NCBI RefSeq assembly: GCF_947090785.1
Contig: NZ_OX352320.1
Coordinates: 3,213,001 to 3,277,000 of the forward strand
Direction of reading: 5' to 3'
Source of the DNA: Rheinheimera sp. MM224
Lineage (GTDB): Bacteria; Pseudomonadota; Gammaproteobacteria; Enterobacterales; Alteromonadaceae
Length of the DNA: 64,000 bases
In this document: positions 53,805 through 62,287 of the stretch, piece by piece
Layout of the letters: each line of letters opens with the position of its first letter
Position numbering within the stretch: position 1 is the stretch's first letter
Notes under the pieces: generated by a model
What the model was told of the DNA's origin: nothing
Databases searched by the model: none
Seen by the model: the letters and a program-made list of their open reading frames with translations, nothing else
Made by a program: the position numbers and the translations under genes

Positions 53805-54512
53805 ATGGTCCAGTCCCGCTCGTGGGTTGCTGCCGCAGTGTTAGCCGCAGGTATGGTCGCAGGTAGCGCCATTTTAGCCAATAGCCTGATTGAATTCAGG
53901 GCTATGGAGCGTGTGGTACAGGTGAAAGGTTTGTCGGAGCGAGAAGTAGCCGCAGACACTGTGATTTGGCCTATTAAGTTTAACGATGTCGACAACAACC
54001 TGACCACTTTGGTAGCCAATGTTGAACGTAAAAACGAGCAAATTCAGGCGTTTTTAAAGCTGCAGGGTTTTAGTCAAAAAGAAATCACTGTCGCTGTGCC
54101 ACAAATTGTTGATCGTCAGGCGGGTTATTACGACCCCAATGCCAATCAGATGCGTTATACAGCCAGCTCAACTGTGACGGTGTACAGCAGCAATGTCGAT
54201 TTAGTGCATCAGGCCATGGCGAAGTTACTGGAATTAAGTAAAACCGGTATCGCGATAGCAGGTCAGGACTACGACAGTAAACCCGAATTTATTTTCAGTG
54301 GTTTAAACGAATTAAAGCCCGACATGATTGCAGAAGCGACGCGCAATGCCCGTGAAGTGGCCACTAAATTTGCAGCTGACTCAGACAGTAAACTGGGCAA
54401 AATTAAAACGGCAAGCCAGGGCCAGTTCAGTATTACTGACCGTGACAGCAATACGCCTTATATCAAAAAAGTCAGAGTAGTAGCGACAGTTGACTACTAC
54501 CTGTCAGATTAA
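53805..54512 (+). CDS. SIMPL domain protein (YggE-like)
   Basis: A 235-residue envelope protein. An N-terminal signal or anchor (VAAAVLAAGMVAGSAILAN) leads to the SIMPL fold: VVQVKGLSEREVAADTVIW, then KLQGFSQKEITV, YTASSTVTVYSSNVDL and IAEATRNAREVATKFAADS. Relatives reduce oxidative stress or associate with signalling proteins; the molecular role is unclear. AAGGAG lies before ATG 53805. The small lipoprotein gene follows 13 bases later. Confidence 0.85.
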   Translation: MVQSRSWVAAAVLAAGMVAGSAILANSLIEFRAMERVVQVKGLSEREVAADTVIWPIKFNDVDNNLTTLVANVERKNEQIQAFLKLQGFSQKEITVAVPQIVDRQAGYYDPNANQMRYTASSTVTVYSSNVDLVHQAMAKLLELSKTGIAIAGQDYDSKPEFIFSGLNELKPDMIAEATRNAREVATKFAADSDSKLGKIKTASQGQFSITDRDSNTPYIKKVRVVATVDYYLSD

Positions 54513-54525
54513 AACGGAGCTTATG

Positions 54526-54756
54526 ATGAAAAAAGCATTGTTGATGACCGCAAGTATTGCCGCACTGCTAACCCTGACAGGTTGTGCGGTACGTGGCCCC
54601 ACTGTGTGGGTAGAGCCACCAGCTTATTATGGCCCGGCAGTGATAGTGGAGCCAAGACCAACGGTAGTGGTCTACGAAGAGCGCCATTATCATCAGGACA
54701 GGCACTACCATAAAAAGCATAAAAAACATAAACGTCATTATCATCATGATGACTGA
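54526..54756 (+). CDS. Small His-rich lipoprotein
   Basis: A 76-residue lipoprotein (signal with lipobox LTLTGC). The mature part starts CAVRGPTVWVEPPAYYG and ends in a very basic, histidine-rich tail (RHYHKKHKKHKRHYHHDD) that could bind metals or polyanions. Two adjacent ATGs (54523, 54526) follow GGAG; 54526 has the better spacing. It lies 13 bases after the SIMPL gene and is paralogous to the next gene. Confidence 0.75.
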   Translation: MKKALLMTASIAALLTLTGCAVRGPTVWVEPPAYYGPAVIVEPRPTVVVYEERHYHQDRHYHKKHKKHKRHYHHDD

Positions 54757-54835
54757 TCTGACTTAGGCGCTGAGTTGTACAATTGATGGTATTAGCACTA
54801 AGCTAAGCTGGTAAGTTTAAATAAAAGGGAAAAAA

Positions 54836-55015
54836 ATGCGTATATATTCAGCTTTTGTTGCTGTTGTGCTGATGTCAGGTTTAACAGGCTGTGCCGTCAG
54901 AGGTCCAAGTGTAACTGTAGAACCACCTAAAGTTCTGATTCCGGGCGTAATAGTTGAAGGTCAGGGTCATGGCAAACATTGTCCACCTGGACAAGCGAAA
55001 AAAGGCAGATGTTAA
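54836..55015 (+). CDS. Tiny lipoprotein, paralogue of the previous gene
   Basis: A 59-residue lipoprotein. ATG 54836 is preceded by AAAGGGAAAA. The signal ends in the lipobox SGLTGC and the mature part starts CAVRGPSVTVEPP, nearly the same as in the preceding gene. The tail differs: glycine- and cysteine-containing (GHGKHCPPGQAKKGRC). The gene ends TAA at 55013-55015. The shared LTGCAVRGP-x-V-x-VEPP head shows a tandem duplication. Confidence 0.7.
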   Translation: MRIYSAFVAVVLMSGLTGCAVRGPSVTVEPPKVLIPGVIVEGQGHGKHCPPGQAKKGRC

Positions 55016-55057
55016 GTTTTTATTTTTTGTTTTTATTTTAATTTGGCAGGACGTGTG

Positions 55058-55092
55058 AAAAGGCCGGTGTTTAATCAAACACCGGCCTTTTT
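55058..55092. terminator. Strong bidirectional terminator
   Basis: AAAAGGCCGGTGTTT pairs with AAACACCGGCCTTTT around a 4-base loop, with U-tracts on both strands. It separates the lipoprotein genes from the convergent phytate operon. Confidence 0.93.
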
Positions 55093-55114
55093 ATTGTTCG
55101 TCATCAAGCTGTAT

Positions 55115-57004
55115 TCAATGCGCTGGCAGTAATTCCAATAACTGCTCTAAAGGCACCAGTTTCAGGTTCTGACCTTGTTCCGGCATCCGGTTACGACCAT
55201 CCTGTACTATCACAGCACCTTGTTCAAAACCGTTACCCAAGGACAAAGTGGTCAGCTCCAGGCCATCGGTTTCTGAGCTGCCATCTATTCCCAACTCTGC
55301 ATTTAAGCGAATACGAAAGCGGGCTACGGCTTTAAAAGGGGCAGTTGCCTGAAACAACACATAACTGTCATTGCCCTGACTGGATGCCAGTAAATACGGT
55401 GTTTTTGCTGGCTCTGCTGGTAACAAAGCCAAACCTTCCACATCAGCCACCAGCACATCGCCATCGGCTTTAATTACCAGTTCGCCTTTGGTATCCGCTT
55501 TGGCATCAGCAGCAAAACGCCAAATACCTACATCTTCTTCGCCCAAAAACAGCACGTCGTTCTGATCATCGGCCACACAACCTTCCGGCTGACTTGGCAC
55601 TTTTAAACGTCGTACTTGTTTGGCGCTCCAGCTCTGGCCATTGGAGCTGATCTGGTACTGCAACACTGTGCCATCTTTGTCATTGGCAAAAACATAAGTC
55701 TGACCGCTGCGTTTTGACTGATACAAACACAAACCATAAATATCGCTAAAAGGTGTGGCAAATTTCAGTGCTGTTTTCACTTGCCCCTGCGCATCTATTG
55801 CAAAAAGTTGTACCGAGTTATCCGCTCTTAAGGTAGCTGCGGCTATATCCTGTTTTTTACCCTGATACTCAAGGCCATAACGCAGGTCGATATTGTTAAC
55901 CCGACCTACATGTAAAAACTGCAGCTGCTCGCCTTTCATGTTGTAGACAGCCACACCCGCTCTTTTGTCTGTGGCTAAAATACGACTGTTATCTGGAGTG
56001 GCTGAGTGTTGCCAGACAGCAGGATCGTCTATTGCGTCCCCTCTGTAACTGACGGCCACAGTTTCCAAAGTTGGCTTTAACTGCTGCATCGGTAGAGTGG
56101 AACGCTCTGGCAAGACGGCTGCTTGCGCCCGATAAGCTTTATCTTTTAATTGCGTATGCTGACCATCTTCACTGACAACAGACAAGCTGCCTGCAGCGAG
56201 GCCTAACTGCTCTGCAGTCTCTAGCGCTCTGATGGCTTTGCTCTGTTGCCACACCAAAGCATCGTCTTGAGTTTGATAACTTTGCAGCAAAGCAGGTTCT
56301 TCCTGTAACGCCACTAAAGTGCTATCTGCAGTAAATTCCAGCGCTTTCAATTCACCTGTGAGTTTGCCAAAAGGAGCCTGCACATCAATCAGGGTGCGGC
56401 CTTCGTCGGACTCCACTTCCGCATTGTAAGACCAGAGCGCTGTCGCGCCTTCAGCCAGATACAAGGTGCCTTTTTGCTGATCCACAGCACAGGCTGTGGC
56501 ATCAGTGGGCAGGTTTAAATTACGGATAGACAAAGGCGCTGCTAAAAACTTCGAATCCTGCGCCAGTAACCACTGCTCACCTAAGCCTCTGTCACCTATT
56601 AAAAACAGGCTAAGTTGTTTGTTCTCCGTACTTTGATACCAGCATAAATCGTCCACCACCAGTTGACTGACCAACTGTTTACCAGAACGCTGTACTGTTT
56701 TGCCCTGCAATTGCCACCAATGCAGCTGATTGCTTTCCGTTTCAATGGCAGCCAATAACACAGAGCCATCAGCCTGAGGCAAAGCTTTTAAACGGCGAAA
56801 TACACCAGGCCATTGTTGGATCACTGCACCTTTGCCATCGTGCCAGACTAAGGCAGTAGCAGAACTTTGAAACTGCCCTACTGTGGTAGTGAGCTCTGCA
56901 TAGACAGCTGCAGCCGGGTCAATTGTTGCGCTGTTTTGGCTTTGCGCCTGACAGGCCATCAGCATGGTTGCCGATACTAAGGTTGCAATTAAAGAGTATT
57001 TCAT
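55115..57004 (-). CDS. Beta-propeller 3-phytase lipoprotein, two-domain
   Basis: A 629-residue protein with a lipoprotein signal (ATLVSATMLMAC). The C-terminal half (about residue 300 on) is a complete beta-propeller phytase: GDAIDDPAVWQH, LATDKRAGVAVYNMKGEQ, GRVNNIDLRYGL and FANDKDGTVLQYQ, with the acidic calcium and phosphate residues. The N-terminal half looks like a degenerate second propeller. It releases phosphate from phytate in the envelope. Last gene of the receptor-phosphatase-phytase operon: ATG 57004 overlaps the phosphatase stop by 4 bases (ATGA) and has GGAG upstream. Confidence 0.92.
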   Translation of the reverse strand: MKYSLIATLVSATMLMACQAQSQNSATIDPAAAVYAELTTTVGQFQSSATALVWHDGKGAVIQQWPGVFRRLKALPQADGSVLLAAIETESNQLHWWQLQGKTVQRSGKQLVSQLVVDDLCWYQSTENKQLSLFLIGDRGLGEQWLLAQDSKFLAAPLSIRNLNLPTDATACAVDQQKGTLYLAEGATALWSYNAEVESDEGRTLIDVQAPFGKLTGELKALEFTADSTLVALQEEPALLQSYQTQDDALVWQQSKAIRALETAEQLGLAAGSLSVVSEDGQHTQLKDKAYRAQAAVLPERSTLPMQQLKPTLETVAVSYRGDAIDDPAVWQHSATPDNSRILATDKRAGVAVYNMKGEQLQFLHVGRVNNIDLRYGLEYQGKKQDIAAATLRADNSVQLFAIDAQGQVKTALKFATPFSDIYGLCLYQSKRSGQTYVFANDKDGTVLQYQISSNGQSWSAKQVRRLKVPSQPEGCVADDQNDVLFLGEEDVGIWRFAADAKADTKGELVIKADGDVLVADVEGLALLPAEPAKTPYLLASSQGNDSYVLFQATAPFKAVARFRIRLNAELGIDGSSETDGLELTTLSLGNGFEQGAVIVQDGRNRMPEQGQNLKLVPLEQLLELLPAH

Positions 57005-58404
57005 TTTTTCTCCGGGGCGCTTTCTGCAGCGCTGAATTCTGTGCCTTGCCAGCATTTGTTGTCGTTGACGGTTTTAGCGCTGCAATGGGCCACTTTGGCT
57101 TTAAATTGTTGCTGCAACAGGTTCGAACCATCGCTCTGACGCTTTAAGGTGAAGCTGTCGTATAAGCGGCCAGTCACTGTCATGGCTTTTACTTTTAGCT
57201 GGTTTTCGCTGATATCCAGTTGCTGAAATAACTGGGTATCTTCGCCGACCTGAGTCATTTTGGCTCTGGCCGCCTTCGACACCAGATACATTTTTGGACC
57301 AGCCACTGACACCATATACACCGGGCCTTTATTCTCAGGCTGATAGCGGCCGTAGACATGGTCGTGGCCCTGCAACACCAAATCGACTTTGTACTGGTCA
57401 AATAATGGCTGCCAGTACTGGCGTAATCTTGGGTTATCACGGCCTAAAGACACCGAAAACATCGGATGATGATAGATGGCGATAGTCCAGCGGTTCGGAT
57501 TATTCGAAAGCACCTGCTTTAACCAGTCGGCTTGCACTTTAGCCAGGCTTTCATCTTCCACTGCAGCAGTGGAGTTCAGCACAATAAAGCGTACGCCCTG
57601 ATAGTCGTGGTAAAACACTGTATCCTGCAAAGACGTTGGGCCGTTGTTCAGGCTCTGAAACTGCGCGGTAAATTGTGCGGCCAGCTCCCTGCCTTCTTCC
57701 CCTTTGGCATTTGTACTTTTCAGGTATTCATGGTTACCAGCGGCAATCAGCTGCGGCGTCATAGCGCCCACCCAGCCTATAGCGTCAAACCACTCGCCCC
57801 ATTCGTGATCCAATATGCCGTAACGGGAATTGACCAAATCACCAGCATGGAGCATTAGCTTAGCCTGTGGCACTTGCTGCTGAGCACTGCGCACCAGCCG
57901 TGAAAAATGCGCTTTTAAGTTATTTTGCGCATCACCAAAATACAGCAGACTAAAAGGTTCAAACTCTGCTTTGGCAGTGCGAAATTGCAGCCACTCACTC
58001 CAGTTGCCTTCACCTTTGACTCTGTAGGCATACAAGGTATCGTTTTGTAAGCCAGATATAACAGCTTTATAAAAATAAGCCGGGCCATTGTCTGTCTTCA
58101 CTAAAGTGCCTTTGATATCCAGCGTTTTAGCATCCAGCTCCAGCGCAGGGCCATCAATAGCGTTAGCCCATTGCAGCTGGCTTTTCACCTGATTACTGCG
58201 CCAACCCACCGCCTGACTGCTGGCCGCATCGCTAGCAGGTAACAGCACTATGCGATCGGCAAAGCTACTTGCCTGATACCGGCTTTTTCCTTCAGGTACT
58301 GACGTGTTACTGGCACTGGCCATACAGCTTAAAACCAGCAGCAGGCCAACAACTGGCCCCTGCAGTTTTTGATAGCTCTTCTTGCTCATAGGAGTTATCG
58401 TCAT
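57001..58404 (-). CDS. Purple-acid-phosphatase-like metallophosphoesterase
   Basis: A 467-residue exported enzyme (signal around VVGLLLVLSCMASASNT). An N-terminal fibronectin-like domain (YFYKAVISGLQNDTLYAYRV) precedes the phosphoesterase core with YFGDAQNN, HAGDLVNSRY, IAAGNHEYL, AIYHHPMFS and LQGHDHVYGR, the dinuclear metal ligands in order. It hydrolyses phosphomonoesters, and may act on the lower inositol phosphates made by the phytase. It starts 10 bases after the TonB receptor gene and overlaps the phytase gene by 4 bases. AGGGG lies before ATG 58404. Confidence 0.92.
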   Translation of the reverse strand: MTITPMSKKSYQKLQGPVVGLLLVLSCMASASNTSVPEGKSRYQASSFADRIVLLPASDAASSQAVGWRSNQVKSQLQWANAIDGPALELDAKTLDIKGTLVKTDNGPAYFYKAVISGLQNDTLYAYRVKGEGNWSEWLQFRTAKAEFEPFSLLYFGDAQNNLKAHFSRLVRSAQQQVPQAKLMLHAGDLVNSRYGILDHEWGEWFDAIGWVGAMTPQLIAAGNHEYLKSTNAKGEEGRELAAQFTAQFQSLNNGPTSLQDTVFYHDYQGVRFIVLNSTAAVEDESLAKVQADWLKQVLSNNPNRWTIAIYHHPMFSVSLGRDNPRLRQYWQPLFDQYKVDLVLQGHDHVYGRYQPENKGPVYMVSVAGPKMYLVSKAARAKMTQVGEDTQLFQQLDISENQLKVKAMTVTGRLYDSFTLKRQSDGSNLLQQQFKAKVAHCSAKTVNDNKCWQGTEFSAAESAPEKK

Positions 58405-58414
58405 AAAGCGCCCC

Positions 58415-61168
58415 TTACCAGTTGGTTAACTGAATACCGACGGCAAAAGTACGGCCATATTCTTCGTACTGAGCATTAAAGGCACGTGTCCCTGTGTAGT
58501 TGTAATAGGGCTCATCTGTTAAATTCACCGCATTAAAGTACAACTGCACAGCTGGGTCGATTTTCCATTTAGCGCTGAAATCCCATTGCAGCTGACTGTC
58601 GCTGAATAAGTCATAAGCCGGGTCGTCAAACTCACTAACTTCCACCAGATAATCAGACTTATAATTCGCAGCTAAACGTAAGCTCCAGCTGTTGTCTTCA
58701 TAACCAATGGCCATATTGGCGGTTTTATCCGATTGACTGGGTAAATCAATATCACGGGTCAGCAGCTCGCCATCATCAAACCAACTAATTTGTGCATCAG
58801 AGCGGCTTAAGGTTAAGTTGGCTGAGACTAACCAGTGATCCCAAAACTCGCTGATGCCTTGCAGTTGCTGCACATAGTTCAGCTCCAGACCATACAAAGT
58901 GGCATCATCACCATTGATAAAAGTTTCGGCGTGATTAAAGTCCAGATATTCACCCTGACCTGCCAGGTCTGTAGCATAAATAAAGTCTTTAATGTCTTTG
59001 TAGAACAACATCGCTGACATGACGCCTAACTTGTCCGGGTAGTACTCCACACCTAAATCCAGGTTGGTTGAAGTTAAAGCCTCAAGTGCCGGATTACCAA
59101 AGCTGGCTTCAACATCACCATCATCTTCTTCCAGCACAAAAGCCGGTGCCAGTTGAGCAAAACTTGGACGCACTAAAGAACTGGTAATGGCGGCTCGCAC
59201 CTGGGTTTGATCTGACAGACTGTAACGGCTGATCACGGCTGGTAACCAGTGTGATTCAGAGCCGCTGTATAATTGTGGGCTGAATTCTTCAGTCGTGGCG
59301 TCGTATTTGCTACCTACAGCGTCACGTTGGTCATGTTCAAAACGGCTCCCTGCAATGACTTGCCAGTTTTCGCCTTGCCAGTTGCCTTGCAGATAAGCGG
59401 CTTTAATTTCTTCATCTACGCGAAAATCGTTAATTTGCGATTCCACTGGATCCAGATAATCATCTCTGTCTAACGTGCTTAATTCTGACAATAACAGGCC
59501 AGGATTAATGGCTGGCCCAAACCGACCTAAACCGTAATCTGCATTGCCCATAGGGTAATCGGCCAGGGTTAATTTGGTCAGGCCTGCATCTTCTAAATCT
59601 TCATACAGCCACAGGCTTTCATCTGCAACTTTGCTTCTGTCACTCCATTTCACGCCAGCTTTTAGTTCCAGTGCGCCCCAGCTTTGCAGCAATTCGCGGC
59701 TTAAATCAAACTTGGCGTTTTTCTCTTTTTCTTCGGTGAAGGTGTCAGCGACCTCGACTTCATCCAGCTCGTAGTCTTCGGCGCTGTAAGCCGACTCTGG
59801 TGCCAGTAACTGCAGCTTATCAGTGCCGCTGAAACTTAAACCTTCGTCAAATTCTTGCTTAAACTGACCATCGGCCAGACTAAAAGGTGTTTTTTCATCG
59901 GCTTTGCTGGCGCCTACTTCGGCTTTCCACTGCCAGTCTGCTAACTGTTGTTGCATCCCCAACACTACAGCACTGATGGTTTGAGTTTCTTCACGGGCTT
60001 TAATACCACGCACAAGCTCACCTGCTGAATCTACGCCAGCCTGAACTGGTTCTTCAAATTCAGTGAGTAAACCCTGACGCACTTCATCGTCGGTAAACTT
60101 GCTGTACAAAGTCCGCAGGTAGTAGTCCGTATCGCCTTCAGGGCGGTAATCTAAGTTCAGCGCTAAGCCCATACGTTTGCGGCTGATTTGATACTGGCGC
60201 TGCTCAAACTCAGCTAAAGCTTCGTCTTCAATTTCCCAGTTACCACCAGTCTCGACGTTGTCTGAGCCAAATTTACGGTCGGCATAACTGGCAGACAAAG
60301 CCACACCTAAAGCGTCTTTATCACCAGCGACATCAAAAATGCTGCTGTATAAACCTGATACTTTTGGGCTGGTTTCGCTTTGTTGCTGGTTGTAACTGCC
60401 TTCCGCGCTAAAGCTATAGAAATCATGGCTTCGGTCAAAAGCGGAAATACTTTTGATATCGACAGTGCCACCTAGAGAACCCGCTGCTTGTTCAGGGGCT
60501 ATGGTTTTGGTGACTTCAACAGAGGACAATAGATCAGAGGGGATCACGTCCAAAGCCACGGCACGACGGCCAGATTCAGGCGCAGCCAGCTGGGTACCGT
60601 TGTAGGTCACTGTATTGTAATCCGGCGCTAAACCTCGCACCCGGATAAAACGACCTTCGCCTTGATCCGGCTCAACAGACAAACCTGCTAAACGGGCTAA
60701 GGACTCACTGACATTTTTATCCGGGAACTGGCCCAGTTCATCCGTTGTCGCCACACTGACAATACCGCTGGCAAAACGTTGCTGACTTAAAGCCTTACCT
60801 GCTGACGCCAACTGGCCCTGAACTTCCAGTTTTTCGATTCCGGATTCCACTTTAGCTAATGTGATATCGCCCATCATCTGATCGGCAGTCAGGTTCACTG
60901 CTGATTTTTGCTGTGGCACACCAGCGTAGCTAAATTGCAGCTGGTATTGACCTTCAGGTAAATTGGAAAACACAAAACGACCATCATGGCCTGTGACTTT
61001 ACTGATTTTTAATGCCGGAATACTCACCTGCACACCAGACAACAACACCTGACGGTTATCCACCACCCGGCCTGTTAATTCTGCGGCCTGCACTGACATG
61101 GCTGAAGCGCAGATCAAACTGATGCTGCTGGCCAATAAAGCGCGACGAAACAATCTGTTCGTTTGCAT
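58415..61168 (-). CDS. TonB-dependent receptor of the phytate locus
   Basis: A 917-residue outer-membrane receptor. Signal peptide to about residue 29 (SISLICASAMSVQAAE). A carboxypeptidase-regulatory-like domain (residues 30-105) precedes the plug (ESLARLAGLSVEPDQGEG, IRVRGLAPDYNTVTYNG) and a 22-strand type barrel, ending GRTFAVGIQLTNW with the C-terminal aromatic residue. The CarboxypepD-like head is typical of TBDRs in marine bacteria that import complex substrates. Being first in the operon with phytase and phosphatase, it likely takes up phytate or its products (inference). Confidence 0.92.
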   Translation of the reverse strand: MQTNRLFRRALLASSISLICASAMSVQAAELTGRVVDNRQVLLSGVQVSIPALKISKVTGHDGRFVFSNLPEGQYQLQFSYAGVPQQKSAVNLTADQMMGDITLAKVESGIEKLEVQGQLASAGKALSQQRFASGIVSVATTDELGQFPDKNVSESLARLAGLSVEPDQGEGRFIRVRGLAPDYNTVTYNGTQLAAPESGRRAVALDVIPSDLLSSVEVTKTIAPEQAAGSLGGTVDIKSISAFDRSHDFYSFSAEGSYNQQQSETSPKVSGLYSSIFDVAGDKDALGVALSASYADRKFGSDNVETGGNWEIEDEALAEFEQRQYQISRKRMGLALNLDYRPEGDTDYYLRTLYSKFTDDEVRQGLLTEFEEPVQAGVDSAGELVRGIKAREETQTISAVVLGMQQQLADWQWKAEVGASKADEKTPFSLADGQFKQEFDEGLSFSGTDKLQLLAPESAYSAEDYELDEVEVADTFTEEKEKNAKFDLSRELLQSWGALELKAGVKWSDRSKVADESLWLYEDLEDAGLTKLTLADYPMGNADYGLGRFGPAINPGLLLSELSTLDRDDYLDPVESQINDFRVDEEIKAAYLQGNWQGENWQVIAGSRFEHDQRDAVGSKYDATTEEFSPQLYSGSESHWLPAVISRYSLSDQTQVRAAITSSLVRPSFAQLAPAFVLEEDDGDVEASFGNPALEALTSTNLDLGVEYYPDKLGVMSAMLFYKDIKDFIYATDLAGQGEYLDFNHAETFINGDDATLYGLELNYVQQLQGISEFWDHWLVSANLTLSRSDAQISWFDDGELLTRDIDLPSQSDKTANMAIGYEDNSWSLRLAANYKSDYLVEVSEFDDPAYDLFSDSQLQWDFSAKWKIDPAVQLYFNAVNLTDEPYYNYTGTRAFNAQYEEYGRTFAVGIQLTNW

Positions 61169-61270
61169 AAGAAGAACCCCAATTCCTGAGTAAGTTAAAA
61201 CTGTTATGTTGATTGGAATTTATTCTGCGGCGTTTTTATGACAACTCAGCGTGTCAAAGCGGCTCTGTCT

Positions 61271-61301
61271 GAGCTAAGCGGACCCGGGGTCTGCTTAGCT
61301 C
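61271..61301. promoter_or_regulatory. 31-bp inverted repeat in the divergent control region
   Basis: GAGCTAAGCGGACCC and GGGTCTGCTTAGCTC form 15-base arms around one central G, with a single mismatch. It sits about 103 bases upstream of the TonB-receptor start and 87 bases before the GGDEF gene. It could be an operator for the nearby AraC regulator, or a cruciform. Confidence 0.5.
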
Positions 61302-61315
61302 TGCCACATTGATTT

Positions 61316-61333
61316 CTGTCATGTGACTGTCAT
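61316..61333 (+). promoter_or_regulatory. PHO box match
   Basis: CTGTCATGTGACTGTCAT is two perfect CTGTCAT repeats separated by four bases, the layout of a PhoB-binding PHO box. It reads on the plus strand, 54 bases upstream of the degenerate GGDEF gene, and lies 148 bases upstream of the divergent phytate operon. Confidence 0.72.
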
Positions 61334-61387
61334 CTGCCAAGTTCAGACTGGGCTTCATAGTCTGTCTTTTATGATGCGGAAGCTCTT

Positions 61388-62287
61388 ATGGGATTTAGCT
61401 CACAGCATCCGGCCAAACTCTGGTTGACCGCTTTGCTATTTGTGCTCTGCATTTTGCTGGCGGTGAATTATGGCGAGCTAAAAACGGCAGCAGAAATTGA
61501 CTGGATGGATATTCTGGGTGAAGGCAGCAGCCTTGCCGTAGTGATAGCCTGGTTATTACTGGTGTTGTCCAGCAGACCTGCGGGCCCTGTAACTAACGGC
61601 CTTTATGTAGGCTCTTTATTGCTGGTGTTGTCCTATCAGCTGAACTTACTGGACGAGTTTTTCCAATACCCTGACAGCCACAGGCTGTTGAGCTGGCTTG
61701 AATCTATTCCGGCTCCTATTGGCATGCTGATTTTAACTTTAGGCCTGATTGGCTGGCATAAAGAACAACGTTTTATTAATCAGCAACTAGCCAGCCGCGA
61801 GCTGCATTTACGGCATTATCAGTTGCTTGACCCTTTAACCAAACTTTATAAACCAGAGTATTTGCTGGCCGTACTTAAACGTGAGCTGGAGTTACAACAA
61901 CAGCACCAGCAGCCTTTTTGTCTGGCCTTGCTGGACATCAGTCAGTTTGCCCGCTTTAACAAAGAACAAGGTATGGCAGCGGCAGATTTATTGCTGCAAC
62001 AACTTAGTGAGCTGACGCTGGTGCAATTCAGATCCGGCGATTTAGTTTGTCGTTACAGCGGCGACAAATTTGTCATATTGATGCCACAAAGTAATAAGGC
62101 GATAGCTCAAAGTTTATTGCAAAATGCCACCAGCCAACTGAGTTTGCACCTTCATACCCAATTGCACTGGACCATCACTGAAATCACAGCAGTACAGCAT
62201 GTGACTAAACCCCAGCGATTGTTATCTCAACTGTGGCAACAATTGCAAAAGCAAAAACAACAGCAAACTCAGTGGAGTCTGGTGTGA
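61388..62287 (+). CDS. Membrane protein with degenerate GGDEF domain
   Basis: A 299-residue protein. Four hydrophobic helices cover residues 12-120. The C-terminal domain has GGDEF fold features (DPLTKLYKPEYLLAVLKREL, CLALLDISQFARFNKEQG), but the signature reads SGDKF instead of GGDEF and other active residues are missing. Catalysis is unlikely; it may be a c-di-GMP or GTP sensor or a pure adaptor. GGAAG precedes ATG 61388. Its stop overlaps the AraC start by 4 bases, and a PHO box lies upstream. Confidence 0.8.
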   Translation: MGFSSQHPAKLWLTALLFVLCILLAVNYGELKTAAEIDWMDILGEGSSLAVVIAWLLLVLSSRPAGPVTNGLYVGSLLLVLSYQLNLLDEFFQYPDSHRLLSWLESIPAPIGMLILTLGLIGWHKEQRFINQQLASRELHLRHYQLLDPLTKLYKPEYLLAVLKRELELQQQHQQPFCLALLDISQFARFNKEQGMAAADLLLQQLSELTLVQFRSGDLVCRYSGDKFVILMPQSNKAIAQSLLQNATSQLSLHLHTQLHWTITEITAVQHVTKPQRLLSQLWQQLQKQKQQQTQWSLV

